Of a stretch of DNA of 64,000 nt, positions 11,978 to 23,192 are shown piece after piece. The DNA is from Bigelowiella natans CCMP2755 (lineage: Eukaryota; Cercozoa; Chlorarachniophyceae). How positions within the stretch are numbered: position 1 is the first letter of the stretch; each line of letters begins with the position of its first letter. The stretch covers positions 62,001 through 126,000 of the forward strand of contig ADNK01001130.1 in NCBI GenBank assembly GCA_000320545.1, in the 5' to 3' direction. The notes beneath the pieces are model-generated. The model did not search any database. It saw only the letters and a program-made list of their open reading frames with translations, and was not told where the DNA came from. The position numbers were made by a program, and so were the translations under genes.

Positions 11978-13550
11978 CAAAAACAACTTTTGTCTTAGCT
12001 CTTGGCAAACTTGAGCGATGGCTCCATGTTCCATGTGCATCATGAACTACATAGATGCAGGAGACATGGGTGCAATGTTGGCCTAGCACGGCACAGCTAC
12101 AAATGAAACCTCCGTAAAACATGCATCCGAGCATGGTGCCGCCGCATTTGCATGCAAAATGACCAAATTCTGATGACCTCAGAAAGATATGGAGATCTGG
12201 AGATCCTCTTGGACAAACAAGCTGTGTGCACCAGCCACACAAGGTGCCGTGGTGTGACGCACAGCTGCGTGCTGGATTCGATCATGTTTCCCCAACTGTG
12301 CTCAAGCGTGCAAAATCCAGAGCGCACATGTTCCGGCACGCTGCGCGATGATTCCACGCGCAACTGTCGTCATGCAGGCACGCAGTCTGCTGTCAGCACA
12401 CAAGCAAGCTAGTCATGACCGATGGGCAGGCAGACAGCACACAGATTCGAAGCCATGGCAGCCATGACACGTTTGACCGAATGATGAGCACAACCTGCTG
12501 TCAAACTATTGAGAGACTACGCTTGGGCGCAACAGCGCAACAGTCATGCGCGGAAACACGCCTGCAGCGCAAGAAGTGTCCGATCCATGAAAACCATCTT
12601 CATCCCCATCTTCGTTGCCATCATCATCACCGTCATCATTGAATCATCGTCACGTTTGTGGACCACGTTTCCAAAACGTCTCCAAAACGTCTTGCAACAT
12701 TTTGGAAATGTGGTTCATCACAATTGCAATGGAATCATGTGCACTGTGTCCATGGTCATTGTTCATTGTTCAATGTGGATTGAGTCAAGCGGGTTTGCTG
12801 AGTGGACGGGGACGGGTCGTGAAACAAAGTGGATCATCGCTCAGTTCAGCAGTGGCAAACGGGATCAAGCAAACTTGAAAATCGCAAAGCAAACGTCTCT
12901 TGCATCGCTTGGTGCAGTGCACACCATCGCGTCGTGCCTTGGAAAGACGCCAGCCCCACCAGGGATGAGTTGCAAACTGTCCACACACTGCACAGAAGGT
13001 GTCAAAGCACCCATGGGATGGGTGGACGGGGGAACGATGAGGAAAGCTGTTCGTGATGGAAAAAGCTCGCTTGGAATCAAGACTGGAAGAGCCCGTTGCA
13101 CCCTCCGAAACAGCTACGTGAGGATGATCATTGAACAAACTCAACAGATTGATCACATCCGTCTCACCTTCCGAAAGTGCAGAAGTGGGGTGCTCTTCCG
13201 CAGCTGTCAAGGTTCAATCAAGGTTCAAGATTCGTTCGTTCGATGTTCCAACAAGGTGTTGCAAGCACTGTTAACAAGCTAGGTGCACCTGAAGCAGGTG
13301 GACAAAGGGGCACACCGAGCGCGCTCATTGTGGGAGTTGGCCCAGACAAACAAGGTTGGATTGCCGATGACTGAAAGCATTCCCGATGATGTGGCAAGCT
13401 GTTTGTGCGATGAATTTCGCATAGAGGTAAACTGGAACAACAGGAGTTAGCAGATGTCGTCATTCCCAGTCAAAATTAGGAACATTTTGGCACGAAATAT
13501 GTCGGTATTCTCGAGTATTGTCATTGTTCACTGGGCAAGTGAGGCAACGA
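11978..13550. other. tandem-gene gap with TGCA-rich, repeat-like sequence
   Basis: Higher GC than the flanks and rich in TGCA, GCATG and CATG, with words such as CAAAACGTC repeated around 12670-12700. A forward frame of 257 codons (12509-13282) is open but has no recognisable domain and unusual composition. The segment 13111-13138 recurs at 8263-8290. I find no supported gene. Confidence 0.5.
13111..13138 (+). repeat. dispersed repeat, copy 2
   Basis: 28 bp beginning CAGCTACGTGAGGATGATCA, matching copy 1 at 8263 with two differences. The surrounding sequence is not clearly alignable by eye. Confidence 0.6.
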
Positions 13551-14171
13551 ATGGCTGGCATCACGTCTACGTCGTTGCTGCTCTTCTGTGCAATCCTCAC
13601 CACCTCCACGAGAGCTCATTCTCATTTTCAGTCAAGCAAATTTCGCAGAGATTTTGCATATGGTTTATTTCAAGAAGTGAATTTTCCGAGACAACGGCAA
13701 GGCTTCGAACCCCGAGCAACCATCACAAACGCTCCTCCTTCGGATCCATTGTTTTCCCGGAGAGAATTCCTTGGAGCTGGCATCGCGACCAGTATTAGCT
13801 CAGCCGTGTCGATGAACATCAATTTAAGGCCAGATTCTTCAAGTAACTTTGACACCGAAGCTAAATCGGTTTCTGCAGGACCATGGCAAGGATCAGCGAC
13901 GCAATTCTCAAGTCTGGGGATCAAACTTGCTTGCAATACGGATTTGAGACCCTCGATAGCAAGGCTACAGGACCATAAACCAAGAGCACACGAATTTAGG
14001 CCATCAATTTTAGAGAATGATATTTCCTATGCACCAAGACGGAGGCTGTCAGTGAATATGGTGGACCATAATCGTGAAACAAATGGAGCCAGCAAGCATC
14101 TGGGCTACAATCATGCTATGGATATGGATCTCGAACGTGTGGCTCATTTCCATTTGTTTCCTTATAGATAG
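13551..14171 (+). CDS. predicted complex-plastid protein with Tat-type lumen signal
   Basis: This is an open frame of 206 codons without an obvious intron. Residues 1-22 (MAGITSTSLLLFCAILTTST) look like an ER signal peptide. Residues 23-65 are basic and poor in acidic residues, like a plastid transit peptide. SRREFLGAGIATSISSA at about residues 66-85 is a near-perfect twin-arginine signal. Together these predict ER entry, plastid import and then Tat export into the thylakoid lumen. The remaining 120 residues match no lumen family I recognise. An alternative in-frame ATG at 13518 adds 11 residues but would precede the signal core. The mature part could be novel, truncated, or spliced differently. 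The gene is followed by a CTAG-rich island and is convergent with HUS1. Confidence 0.5.
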   Translation: MAGITSTSLLLFCAILTTSTRAHSHFQSSKFRRDFAYGLFQEVNFPRQRQGFEPRATITNAPPSDPLFSRREFLGAGIATSISSAVSMNINLRPDSSSNFDTEAKSVSAGPWQGSATQFSSLGIKLACNTDLRPSIARLQDHKPRAHEFRPSILENDISYAPRRRLSVNMVDHNRETNGASKHLGYNHAMDMDLERVAHFHLFPYR

Positions 14172-14559
14172 CTCCCAACATTTTGTAATGTCACAGTGTT
14201 TAATACATTTACATGTCATCACAGAAAGATTTAACACATCGGTAGTCGGTCTACCACAAATTTATTTTTTGTTATTTATTGTTTTATAGTAAAACCGAGG
14301 AATATTAGCATTGCATAGGCCTCGACCTATCCTTGTTCAGACATATCACTAGATTAAAAACATTCTTATACTGCACAGTCTTAGTAACCGAACGTCACGT
14401 AGATGCTAAACTGTACAACCTTGCAGCATCTGGCAATCAATGTAAAATAAAGAAGAATAGCTAGATATGCAGAGCATCTACAGTGCAGGCTCCATCTGGC
14501 AAAACAGACGTTATACTATAAAAAGTGCGTGGGAGCATTTTAAGAGAACATATTTTCTC

Positions 14560-14817
14560 CATGCATGCGCATGCCGTTGTTCTAGTATTTAGCAGCGCAT
14601 CATCTAGCTAGCTAGATCACGCCAATCGAGATGCATGCATGCTCTGGATCCCATCTGGGGGGAGACGGCACACAGCTAGATAGCATCGCATGTATCATGC
14701 TAGCTATGCTAGCTGGTATGTACATGATTGAACTAGAAATATCAATCATGCTAGCATGTACCATCTATCTAGCAGCTACCGCACCATGTGATGGCACTAG
14801 AGCAGGCTCAGGTTGCT

Positions 14818-14859
<42 letters not shown>

Positions 14860-15140
14860 ACATCTGTGCTATGTGTATTATCGCCGCAATGACATGACTA
14901 GCTAGCTAGATAACAGTCTAGCTAGCTAGACTAGCTAGCAGCAATGCGTACATCTAGACGGCCTAGCACATAGTGACGCTATGGACAGCTCTTGAGCATA
15001 GTGACATCCACCAAATTTAGCGCAATCCATCACGGAGCCTATACTAGTTATGGCTCGAGTTCTCATGCAATGCTAGAATGCTCGACATGCACAATGGTGT
15101 TAGCAGACGTGCGAGGAAGCACGCCGCAGCGCGCGGTGAT
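14560..15140. repeat. CTAG-rich island A (convergent gap)
   Basis: About 22 CTAG sites by hand count, many overlapping in CTAGCTAGCTAG runs at 14600, 14898 and 14918, with GCATGC words and an AC tract. It lies between the 3' ends of the Tat-signal gene and HUS1. Confidence 0.8.
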
Positions 15141-15299
15141 AGTCACAGCAGTTTCTAATGCATGTAGGGCAGACTGCCTACATTTCTAGATTTGTGCTTC
15201 GCAGCCTACGCATGGCATCATACAAGCTAAATGTCTATGAGTTACGATTTTTTAGATTGTTTACATTATTTCTCAGTTCTGAATGTAATCTTACCTGTA

Positions 15300-15983
15300 T
15301 CATACTGTCAATACTGGAAGATAGAAAGTTGCATGACCCATATTTTGGCCCAGTTCAACATATACAACAAATGCGTGCGATTCGACTATACCTGCATACG
15401 GCACAAAATATCAACGGAACGGAGTATTTTATGTGTCTGAAATATCTTACATCCAACAATGTAGTTTGAAAGGTTCACAATCTTTGAATTCAAGACTTGA
15501 GATAGTTTCCTAATATTCATCCGGCATCTTCCAGTCTCTACACAGACATTAATTATAATCGGTTTTAGATGCGTCTTTTTAAATGAGGCCTTTAAATATA
15601 TTAACCTATGCCACTTGTTGCATCTTCCGTACTTTCAAAACCTGACAGTAAATGTAGATTAGACTTAATCGTATCGCCCCCCAAAATTGGCTCAATTATT
15701 GTGGGAATCCATTCGCACCTTTTAATTCTTTAAAGTATGTTTTTATCGTTACCTGTCCAGATGGGTTATTTGCGAATTTCAATTAAACTCTGAGTTCAAG
15801 TTTTATTTCTAACATTCTAGATAATGTTCAAATACAATACCAATTCTGCGGATACTTGAACTGACATATCTCCAGACGAGGTTGCAGATAGTAATACATC
15901 GTCACTAACCTGTCCAATGTCAAATTGATGCAAGTTTATCCATGCAGAATATGTAGAAATAGATCATATGCATGAATATTGAA

Positions 15984-16019
<36 letters not shown>

Positions 16020-16912
16020 ACTGATTTCATGTTTGATATAACGTTTTTGAGAGTCTCAGGAAGCTGGATCTTAACCTATTTTTATTTTTTAACTTCAACA
16101 TTACAAAAAAAGTTGCTGAATGGGTGATGATGACCTCTGGATCTGGAAGGCTTGGTTCCGCAGTTTCCTACATTTATTTAATTAGCTCGCTATGACTCGC
16201 CGTTCGTAATATTAGTATTTCCTCGAAAAATTGAAAGTATAACCCTCGCCATTCATGAAATTCATATTTCCCCGATTGTTCATCAGATATAACCACCTGT
16301 ATTTGACGCTTATTCAAGAGAGTGACGGGAACATCTTGAGTAATTTCATTATTGTCCATTACCATCTGTATACAATCAGCGTTGCATTTTTCCATTTTAT
16401 CTTGCATTCTCAGTAATTATTCAGATAAATATCGAAGGATGGGTAGATGAGCTGGTGTGAACCTCAATCTTGAGGCAAGGTTGTCTGTCCTTTTTGCTCA
16501 ACTTGACCACAATTCGTTGAGATCTTTTTCCCGTCCGAATAGAAGCAATAAGGTTTGATGCCCTTATTGCAAGACCAATGATGTTGTTGTTCTTACTCTC
16601 GATTTTATATTCATCGAACATTGCCTCCTATTATTTTTTTGTAAATTAGTCATCATAAAATACTTTTGCTGCAATCGATACCGTTGGAATCTGCACGAAA
16701 GCATTTTCTTCACTTAGTGAGTTTCTTGATATTCGAAAGTGGACGTTCTCCGGTTCCAGAACGAGCGTAATTTCATTGGAGATTTTCTCAAGCGAAGCAA
16801 GAATACCTATCGGGAGTGATGTAATTGTAATGCCACGTAGGAAAAAGTGATAACGAGAAAAGGAGATACTTATTAAGGCTTCTGGATCAAAGAGCTCCGC
16901 CTTGAAGCGCAT
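15300..16912 (-). CDS. HUS1: HUS1, checkpoint clamp subunit of the 9-1-1 complex
   Basis: PCNA-like clamp protein that works with RAD9 and RAD1 in DNA-damage signalling in the nucleus. The start MRFKAELFDPEAL matches the family start. Exon 1 (16912-16870) joins exon 2 (from 16806) across a 63-nt intron to give SILASLEKISNEITLVLEP. Later segments align in order with known HUS1: FDEYKIESKNNNIIGLAIRA, LVVKLSKKDRQPCL-like core (here IVVKLSKKDRQPCLKIE), EITQDVPVTLLNK, LPETLKNVISNMKS, VTIKTYFKELKG, NIRKLSQVLNSKIVNL and the end GHATFYLPVLTV before TGA at 15302-15300. At least two introns are only about 35-36 nt (16624-16659 and near 16066-16100), and the intron after NMKS holds an AC microsatellite. 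The GTG-initiated extension at 16921 is not needed. The gene is divergent from the FG-rich gene. Confidence 0.87.
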
Positions 16913-17705
16913 CTGTGGCACCTCGCGGCGGGAAGATCTTCCTGCCTTTTGATCGGAGCTTGCAAGGAATGAAAGAAATCCAGGAAATCCACAGGAATCT
17001 GCTGAAAATGAACATAAAGACTAAGTCGCTGAACCAAAAGGGAATCCTCTTCGCCGGATTAAGATGCGTCAAAAATAAATGCGGCTCGCTTTCGCGGGAA
17101 ACAAAGTCCATTACATTTCAGACTTTAAAATATTTGACATCTAACTTTATGAGGAGCAATAAATTAAGAATATTGTATTATTTTATGTCGTAAGTATCGC
17201 TCGCCTTAAATTATACGTAGTTAGGAAGTAAACCGGAAAGCTAAGTAACAATTTGCACAAATTTCGTTGCATGTATGTCTTAGGTTTGAATTCGCAGCAC
17301 AATACTATTTCAGAGAAACCTCCTCTTCGGAGGAAAAATTAAAATCTAGAATTTCCAAATAATGACCAACAAGAAGGTAATTTTACAAAGTAGATGGGTG
17401 TAATAAAACTTTCATGTATTATTTGCAGCCCCTTTTCCTTTTAGTTGAATCTTAAAACGATGGCGGCAGGCTCTGTTTGTTCCAAACTCGAAGTTGTTGT
17501 TTTTAGTTTAGTTCTCATTAATCTTTATTCTTCCAAAACGACAACTCGATCATTCCCATACATGTCGAAAAAGGATGTCTTCATCGTAGCGCGAAAATAT
17601 TCATATTACTTTTTTCTTACTTAAAGAAAGCCACTCTGACAGCAGAAGCCCAGCCCTTCCCTCACTGTCACCGACCAACAGTGCTCCACGCTGACCTGGA
17701 TAACA
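16913..17705. promoter_or_regulatory. divergent gap between HUS1 and the FG-rich gene
   Basis: AT-rich 0.8 kb. A forward open frame at 16915-17193 overlaps the HUS1 start and is probably chance. Only one CTAG is seen. Promoters or 5' exons of both genes are expected here. Confidence 0.4.
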
Positions 17706-20700
17706 ATGTATTTCCTGGTCGGATTTACGGTGGTTGTGGGGGCATTGGGAATGTACACTCTCTTGAGGTCTTTCAGGTACTTGGAATCCTTTCTTCTTAC
17801 TCATCTCAGTCTAACAGTTATCGCGATTAGACCGTGGAGCGCAGCTGAAGTTCGGGAATCGCTGGAAAGGAATTTCACACGTAAAAAGCATAAAGTATTA
17901 GAACTCCCTTCTTTAGTCATAACAAATATTTTTGCAGACATGATGGAGGTCTACAGGGATTTCTTCAAGATGACACCGAAAAAAATTCGGTTCAAACCAA
18001 TTCCTCTTCCAGAGACAAGTCCAAATGTGATAAAGAATCTCTATCCTGATGATGAAGGTGCCGAGGAAGAGAGCGGAGATGAAGGAGAATTTGACGGAAT
18101 GGAAAACTATTACAGCAAAACAACTACCCCATTTCAATGGCTATCATCATCTACAAAGAAACAAACTACAAATTCTGGCTCGAAACGAGATATCGCCATG
18201 TCTTACCGTAGCAGGGCAACTCCCAGACAACCATTTGCTGAAAATTGGAGGCGGAATGAACACAAAATAGTTTCAGGCAAGCGCACCTTTGAGGTATCAG
18301 GTAAGCGCACCTTTGAGGTATCTGAAGTAAAGGCAATGGAGGACGAGGAAGTGATAATAAATGAAAAAAAAAGGCGTGAAAACGAAAATGAGCCACCGGA
18401 TCTTAGACAGTTGAAAAGACGCCACCTATCTCGACCAACTCCACCACCCGCGAGCTCGGATGAAAATATGGACTCAGACGAATATGGCTCGCCGGGTACC
18501 ACAAATAATCATTCAGAAAAACGTGCGCGCTCCATTTCAAATATGGTACCCACGTCGCCAGAAATTCATAAACGACATCGAGCAGAGGCCAAAAAAAATT
18601 TGACTGTTGGTGGAAGCAAGAGAAAAATTACAACCAAAGTTATTGCTGAAGAAAAAATTGGTAAAAAGGGAAGAACAGGCTCTGTAACTCCTAGAATACA
18701 CATAGCTTCTGCAGGTCGAAATTTGAGACATCCCTACCAAAAAAAGGTGGTCCCAGAAACGAGACCCAATTTATCGCGAAGTGCGACAATGCAGGAGAAG
18801 AGATCACCTCCCGTTCCTCACACCCGACCGAATATGCAGAAAACTTACACGCAGAAACTTTTGCCGTCAAGGATGCCTTCTCTTCGAAAAGTGAAGTCAT
18901 CTCCCCCCTTAGCATCGAAGGTTGATAACATTCATCGCACAAAGAAAATACCCAACAGAACGCCACACCTGCCCGCGATTTCGAAGGTCAAAGCCCCAAA
19001 AATACCTACAACGAAAAATGGAAGAGTAGCTCTGGACATGGATGATCATTATGAAATTTCGAGGTATGATAGTGTACAACTTGAAGTAGATGAGAGCGAG
19101 TTTACGTCTGATGAGGAGTCAGCAGATATGGAAAATATCTTGGATATTATCTCTGAGGAAGACTCGCAGAATAAGAAAAAGGATGAAACTTCAATTTTAA
19201 GTCTAAATGGAGGCAAAGTTGAGAAACCGTCGGACGATGGATTTAGCAGCTTTGGTCAGAGTGATTTTACTGGTGGAGATTTTGCAGGGAAAAACAAAGC
19301 AGAAAGTAAAGCCTCCGGAAATGACTCGAATAAGTCTCAATCTGATTCACAGTTCACATCTAGTTTCCCAGCTGGTGACGCGAAATCAGGTGGCAACAAA
19401 GATTCATTCTCATTTGCCGGCAGCGATGATGCGAAAGCAAAAACCGACAGCGCTTTCTCATTTGACAGTGGGGTTAATGCAAAAGCTGATACAAAAGCAG
19501 ATAGTGGGGATGCATTCTCATCTGCTGGGAAAAGTGATACAAAAGCAGAAAACGATGGTGCGTTCTCGTTTTCTGGAGGGACTGATGCCACTGAATCTTC
19601 TTTCGGGAGTGCAGGTGGTAAGAACTTGGATAAGAAGGAAGCTGCTGGATTTTCTTTTGATGGTGGCAAAGATGGGAAAGGGGTGGACGGTCCCTCTGCC
19701 TTAAATTTATTTGAGAAACCCGCGGGTTCAATTTTCGACAGTAACGAATCTTCAAAAAAGAGCGATAATATAGAAACATCTTTCTCACTCTCGAGCTCTG
19801 GCGGCAAGGACAGCAACTCAACCTCCACCATGGGTGGAGGAGGGAAAAGCGATGGTGGATTTGGTTTCGAAGGAGGAGTAGATTCCTTTTCAAGTGGGAA
19901 GAAAGAGTCAAGCGGTTTTGACGGAATGAGTGGTCTTGGCAATAGTGGTTCCACAAGCAATGCCAATCAAAATGATCCATTCGCAGCTGGAGGGTCTACA
20001 GGTGGATTCGATTCAATGGCTAGCAGTAACGACTCGAATGGATTTAGCAATGCCACTGATTTTGGCAATGCAAGTAGCCAAAATTCGAATGGCTTTGGAT
20101 CTTCTGAAATTGGAGGATTTGGAAACTCAGCAGCATCTAATGGAAGCATGGGGGGAATGGAAAATAACACTGGAAGCGGCTCCGGATTTGGAGACAGTAG
20201 CTCTGGGTTTGGTTCATCAAGTAGCGAAGCAAACCCCTTTGGTGGAAGTGGAGGAAACTCTTCATCAGGGGGTGGAAGCGGGTTTGGAGACAGCGGTGGC
20301 AATGGGGGGTTCGCAGACAGTGGTATAGGAGGAGGCAGCGGCGGGGGATTTGGCTCAGGATTTGACTCAGGATTTGGAGATAACAGTGGCGGAGGCAATG
20401 GAAGTGGATTTGGAGGCAACGGTAACGGTGGCGGAAGCAATGCAAGTGGATTTGGAGGCAACGGTGGCGGAAGCAATGCAGGTGGATTTGGAGGAAATGA
20501 AGGCGGATTTGGAGGCAACGGTGGCGGAAGCAATGCAGGTGGATTTGGAAGTGGATTTGGAGGTGATGGTGGCGGAGGCAATGGGAGTGGGTTCGGAGGC
20601 AGCGGTAGTGGAGGTGGATTTGGAGGAAGCAGTAGCGATGGATTCGGAAATAACGGAGGTGGGATCGGTGGTGGTAGTAGCAGCAATGGTTATGGTGGGA

Positions 20701-20930
20701 ACAATGACAGTAGTAATAATCCTTTCGGAAATGGTGGAGGTGGAGGTGGAGGTGGATTTGGGAACGGCGGATTTGATAACAACAACGGTGGAGGTTTTGG
20801 AGGGAATAGCAATAGTAATAACAGTGGAGGATTCGGAGGAAATAATAGTAGCGGGGGGAATGGAGGAATGTTCACCAAGACAAAAAATAGAAAGTTTAGG
20901 AGGGCAAGGAGAAAAAAGAAAAAACATTAG
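17706..20930 (+). CDS. FG/Gly-rich nucleoporin-like protein with possible N-terminal membrane anchor, 1074 aa
   Basis: One long open frame. Residues 1-45 contain two hydrophobic stretches (LVGFTVVVGALGMYTLL and FLLTHLSLTVIAI). Residues 90-480 are charged, basic and disordered, with Lys/Arg clusters resembling nuclear localisation signals. Residues 520-760 carry FxFx motifs such as FSFAGS, FSFDSG and FSFSGG. Residues 760-1050 are a dense GFGG/GFGS/SGFG repeat. The C terminus is a basic tail (RRARRKKKKH). The order membrane anchor, basic region, FG repeats resembles POM121-type pore-membrane nucleoporins; this is inference from architecture only. A splice-like pair at 17777 (GTACTT) and 17937 (TTTGCAG) falls at the N terminus but breaks the long frame if used, so the start and anchor are uncertain. 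An RNA-binding Gly-rich protein is the main alternative. Confidence 0.6.
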   Translation: MYFLVGFTVVVGALGMYTLLRSFRYLESFLLTHLSLTVIAIRPWSAAEVRESLERNFTRKKHKVLELPSLVITNIFADMMEVYRDFFKMTPKKIRFKPIPLPETSPNVIKNLYPDDEGAEEESGDEGEFDGMENYYSKTTTPFQWLSSSTKKQTTNSGSKRDIAMSYRSRATPRQPFAENWRRNEHKIVSGKRTFEVSGKRTFEVSEVKAMEDEEVIINEKKRRENENEPPDLRQLKRRHLSRPTPPPASSDENMDSDEYGSPGTTNNHSEKRARSISNMVPTSPEIHKRHRAEAKKNLTVGGSKRKITTKVIAEEKIGKKGRTGSVTPRIHIASAGRNLRHPYQKKVVPETRPNLSRSATMQEKRSPPVPHTRPNMQKTYTQKLLPSRMPSLRKVKSSPPLASKVDNIHRTKKIPNRTPHLPAISKVKAPKIPTTKNGRVALDMDDHYEISRYDSVQLEVDESEFTSDEESADMENILDIISEEDSQNKKKDETSILSLNGGKVEKPSDDGFSSFGQSDFTGGDFAGKNKAESKASGNDSNKSQSDSQFTSSFPAGDAKSGGNKDSFSFAGSDDAKAKTDSAFSFDSGVNAKADTKADSGDAFSSAGKSDTKAENDGAFSFSGGTDATESSFGSAGGKNLDKKEAAGFSFDGGKDGKGVDGPSALNLFEKPAGSIFDSNESSKKSDNIETSFSLSSSGGKDSNSTSTMGGGGKSDGGFGFEGGVDSFSSGKKESSGFDGMSGLGNSGSTSNANQNDPFAAGGSTGGFDSMASSNDSNGFSNATDFGNASSQNSNGFGSSEIGGFGNSAASNGSMGGMENNTGSGSGFGDSSSGFGSSSSEANPFGGSGGNSSSGGGSGFGDSGGNGGFADSGIGGGSGGGFGSGFDSGFGDNSGGGNGSGFGGNGNGGGSNASGFGGNGGGSNAGGFGGNEGGFGGNGGGSNAGGFGSGFGGDGGGGNGSGFGGSGSGGGFGGSSSDGFGNNGGGIGGGSSSNGYGGNNDSSNNPFGNGGGGGGGGFGNGGFDNNNGGGFGGNSNSNNSGGFGGNNSSGGNGGMFTKTKNRKFRRARRKKKKH
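18275..18326 (+). repeat. 27-bp tandem duplication in the FG-rich gene
   Basis: Two adjacent, nearly identical 27-bp copies encode SGKRTFEV twice in the basic region of the protein. The length is a multiple of three, so the frame is kept. Confidence 0.8.
20360..20870 (+). repeat. coding minisatellite of GFGG repeats
   Basis: Degenerate units of about 21-48 bp coding for GFGGNGGG, GSNAGGFG and similar. The DNA keeps GGATTTGGAGG-type cores, which indicates expansion by tandem duplication and makes copy number likely to vary. Confidence 0.75.
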
Positions 20931-21019
20931 ACTGTCATTTCCTCTGCGTGCATCGCGTTTCTTAACTTTCAGCAGCGCCTTGACAATTAGCAATCATCAT
21001 TTCATTACTTGTGAGCACA

Positions 21020-21790
21020 TGTAATATGTGTGTTGCTTGCTAGCTTGCCGAGCTGGATCGGATGTTGGTGCGCCGATGACGTGCGCAATGGATGCACTCA
21101 ATGCCATTCAATGATTTTCATGCAATACCTCCTCTAGTCCCCGCCATGCATCAGCTGCGCAATGCAACGTTGTTCGTCCCATCGTGCAATTGCACCGTCC
21201 GCTGAACGTGTGCACTCAACCAGGTCGTGCATGATCCTAGCTGCGTGTGCACGGATGCGCATTGTGCAACTTCAATTATACAATGATGTTCTCAACCGGA
21301 TCATGCTAGCATGCCAGCTAGCCAGCATGCTCGAAACAATTCTTGACATCCTTGATGCATGCTGGCATGTGATGAACACTCCATTTGCTAGTTTGGACAA
21401 ATCTAGAAATGCGGTCCATGTTTGTCAGGATGTCGTTCAACGTGCACGCTAGCACGCGCTTGCTAGCTTGCTTCTTTTTCCCACAACAACCTGTTTTCAT
21501 CAACTTTGTTTTCACGTGTTCGCATTTCAGTGCAATCAGCTCGGCGTTTGCGAGTCAGAATGATGTTTGCCTTTCTTCCCATGCATCGTGCGGCAATGAG
21601 ATGTGTTGCACACTCATGACAGACACAGCAATGTGATGTGCATGACATGTTCTAGATGTTGCATCTAGGCATGTCTATCATTAAATGAAGATTCGACGCA
21701 CATGCAATGCATGCACCTGGCATTGCATCAGTCTAGCTAGCTAGAAATTTGTCTGCTGTGCCAGCTTCAACTAAATAAAGCCATTAGCTA
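21020..21790. repeat. CTAG/TGCA-rich island B (convergent gap)
   Basis: About 14 CTAG sites by hand count plus many TGCA, TGCGCA and GCATGC words. It lies between the 3' ends of the FG-rich gene and the PEX11-like gene. TA and GT microsatellites follow at 21905-21994. Confidence 0.75.
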
Positions 21791-21903
21791 CACCGCAGCA
21801 AGTGTGCAATGATGCATAGTGAAACATATCGCACGCCTTGCCATGATGTACGCTACATGCTGGACAACCCCCCTCCACACACACACAAACACACACACAA
21901 ACA

Positions 21904-21942
<39 letters not shown>

Positions 21943-21956
21943 TATATGTCTGTCTA

Positions 21957-21998
<42 letters not shown>

Positions 21999-22237
21999 AT
22001 TACATCTAGATATCAGAAATGTATGGTTGTCGATCTATTGCTATGCATCAGGATCAAATCGCCACACATAATTATTGTTATGTTCTCGACTGCCCACCGC
22101 GTCTTCGCGTGATTGTAGGTGGCACGTCAGCGTCATTCCTGTAAATGCGGGTAAACGTTCACAGCTGATAAGCGACGTTATCGAGTATTGACTGGGAAAA
22201 TGCAAACTACCTACCTTCTATTTCTTCTTCCTACCAG

Positions 22238-22314
22238 ACAATATTGTAGCACGTTCATATCTGATACCCGCATCCATGAGGCACAAAGAAGGATGTTTAA
22301 GAAAATATACTCAG
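22238..22314 (+). other. unassigned exon-like segment
   Basis: A 77-nt stretch is preceded by a pyrimidine tract with CAG and followed by a strong CAG/GTAAGT donor. Two of the three forward frames are open, for example one reading TFISDTRIHEAQRRMFKK. No partner exon in phase is visible on either side. It lies in the convergent gap between the FG-rich gene and the PEX11-like gene. Confidence 0.25.
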
Positions 22315-22512
22315 GTAAGTTAACTCGACTCTAAATAATGTGAAATAAAAGGGTGAACGTACGAAAGACTTACTGAAGCAGACGCTTTAGGATAGAGCGA
22401 ACATGCTCCTGATCGTGCGCCCTCCCGCGCACCAACCTTTCGAGAGATGCACGTGGAAAACATAACTTCAGACCAAAGAAATACTATATGCACCGCGTAT
22501 TTAGTAGTGAAA

Positions 22513-23149
22513 TTAATGATACCATGTCTTTAATTCTTCCGCAATCTTGCTTAAAAGCTCACTCCCCAACTTCAGCATTTTCACCGCGTTCGCGTTGGAA
22601 CTGCATTCATAAATAGTCAGGACAAAAAAATCGAAACAAGTTCCTCTTAGATCTCAGTTTACCTGAACGTGCTTTTTGACTGTTGTGCAAATAACAGCCC
22701 AGCATCATGATACGCCTTTCCAATTGCCATTACCGGGGCCTAGAGGTTGATGGCACATGTAAGAATCTAGATGATGTTACATTAGATGTCTTTACTACTT
22801 GCTTCATCATAATGACTTTCCTCAATCTGGCAAGAATCGCACCCACGAGCTCCAGCCAACCTATTCACGCACGAACACACGAAGCCACACACGTACTAAT
22901 CATATTTATGAATGTTGTAATATAGTTTTACATATACACTCGATTCAAGTTGATGATACTAGAACTACACACTTCAAGTGTGTAAACATTAATGCGGCGG
23001 CCCTGTTGACTTTCCGCTAACAGGTTACCTATTGTGGCATTGTACTGAACTCTGTCCTTGACGTCTAACAACTTTAAAGACTTCAATCCAAGGAAGACCC
23101 AACTTGCTGTGGTTTATGCATAGGATGTCGTAGTGAACGAATTGAAAAC

Positions 23150-23192
<43 letters not shown>

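Noticed and set aside
12509-13282. 257-codon forward open frame
   Set aside because: No domain, odd composition (Cys, Thr, Gln, Lys from repeated words) and partly shared with a dispersed repeat; several other frames are equally open here.
19337-20993. Several long reverse frames rich in Pro, Leu, Ser
   Set aside because: Shadows of the Gly/Phe repeat gene; Gly codons read as Pro on the other strand.
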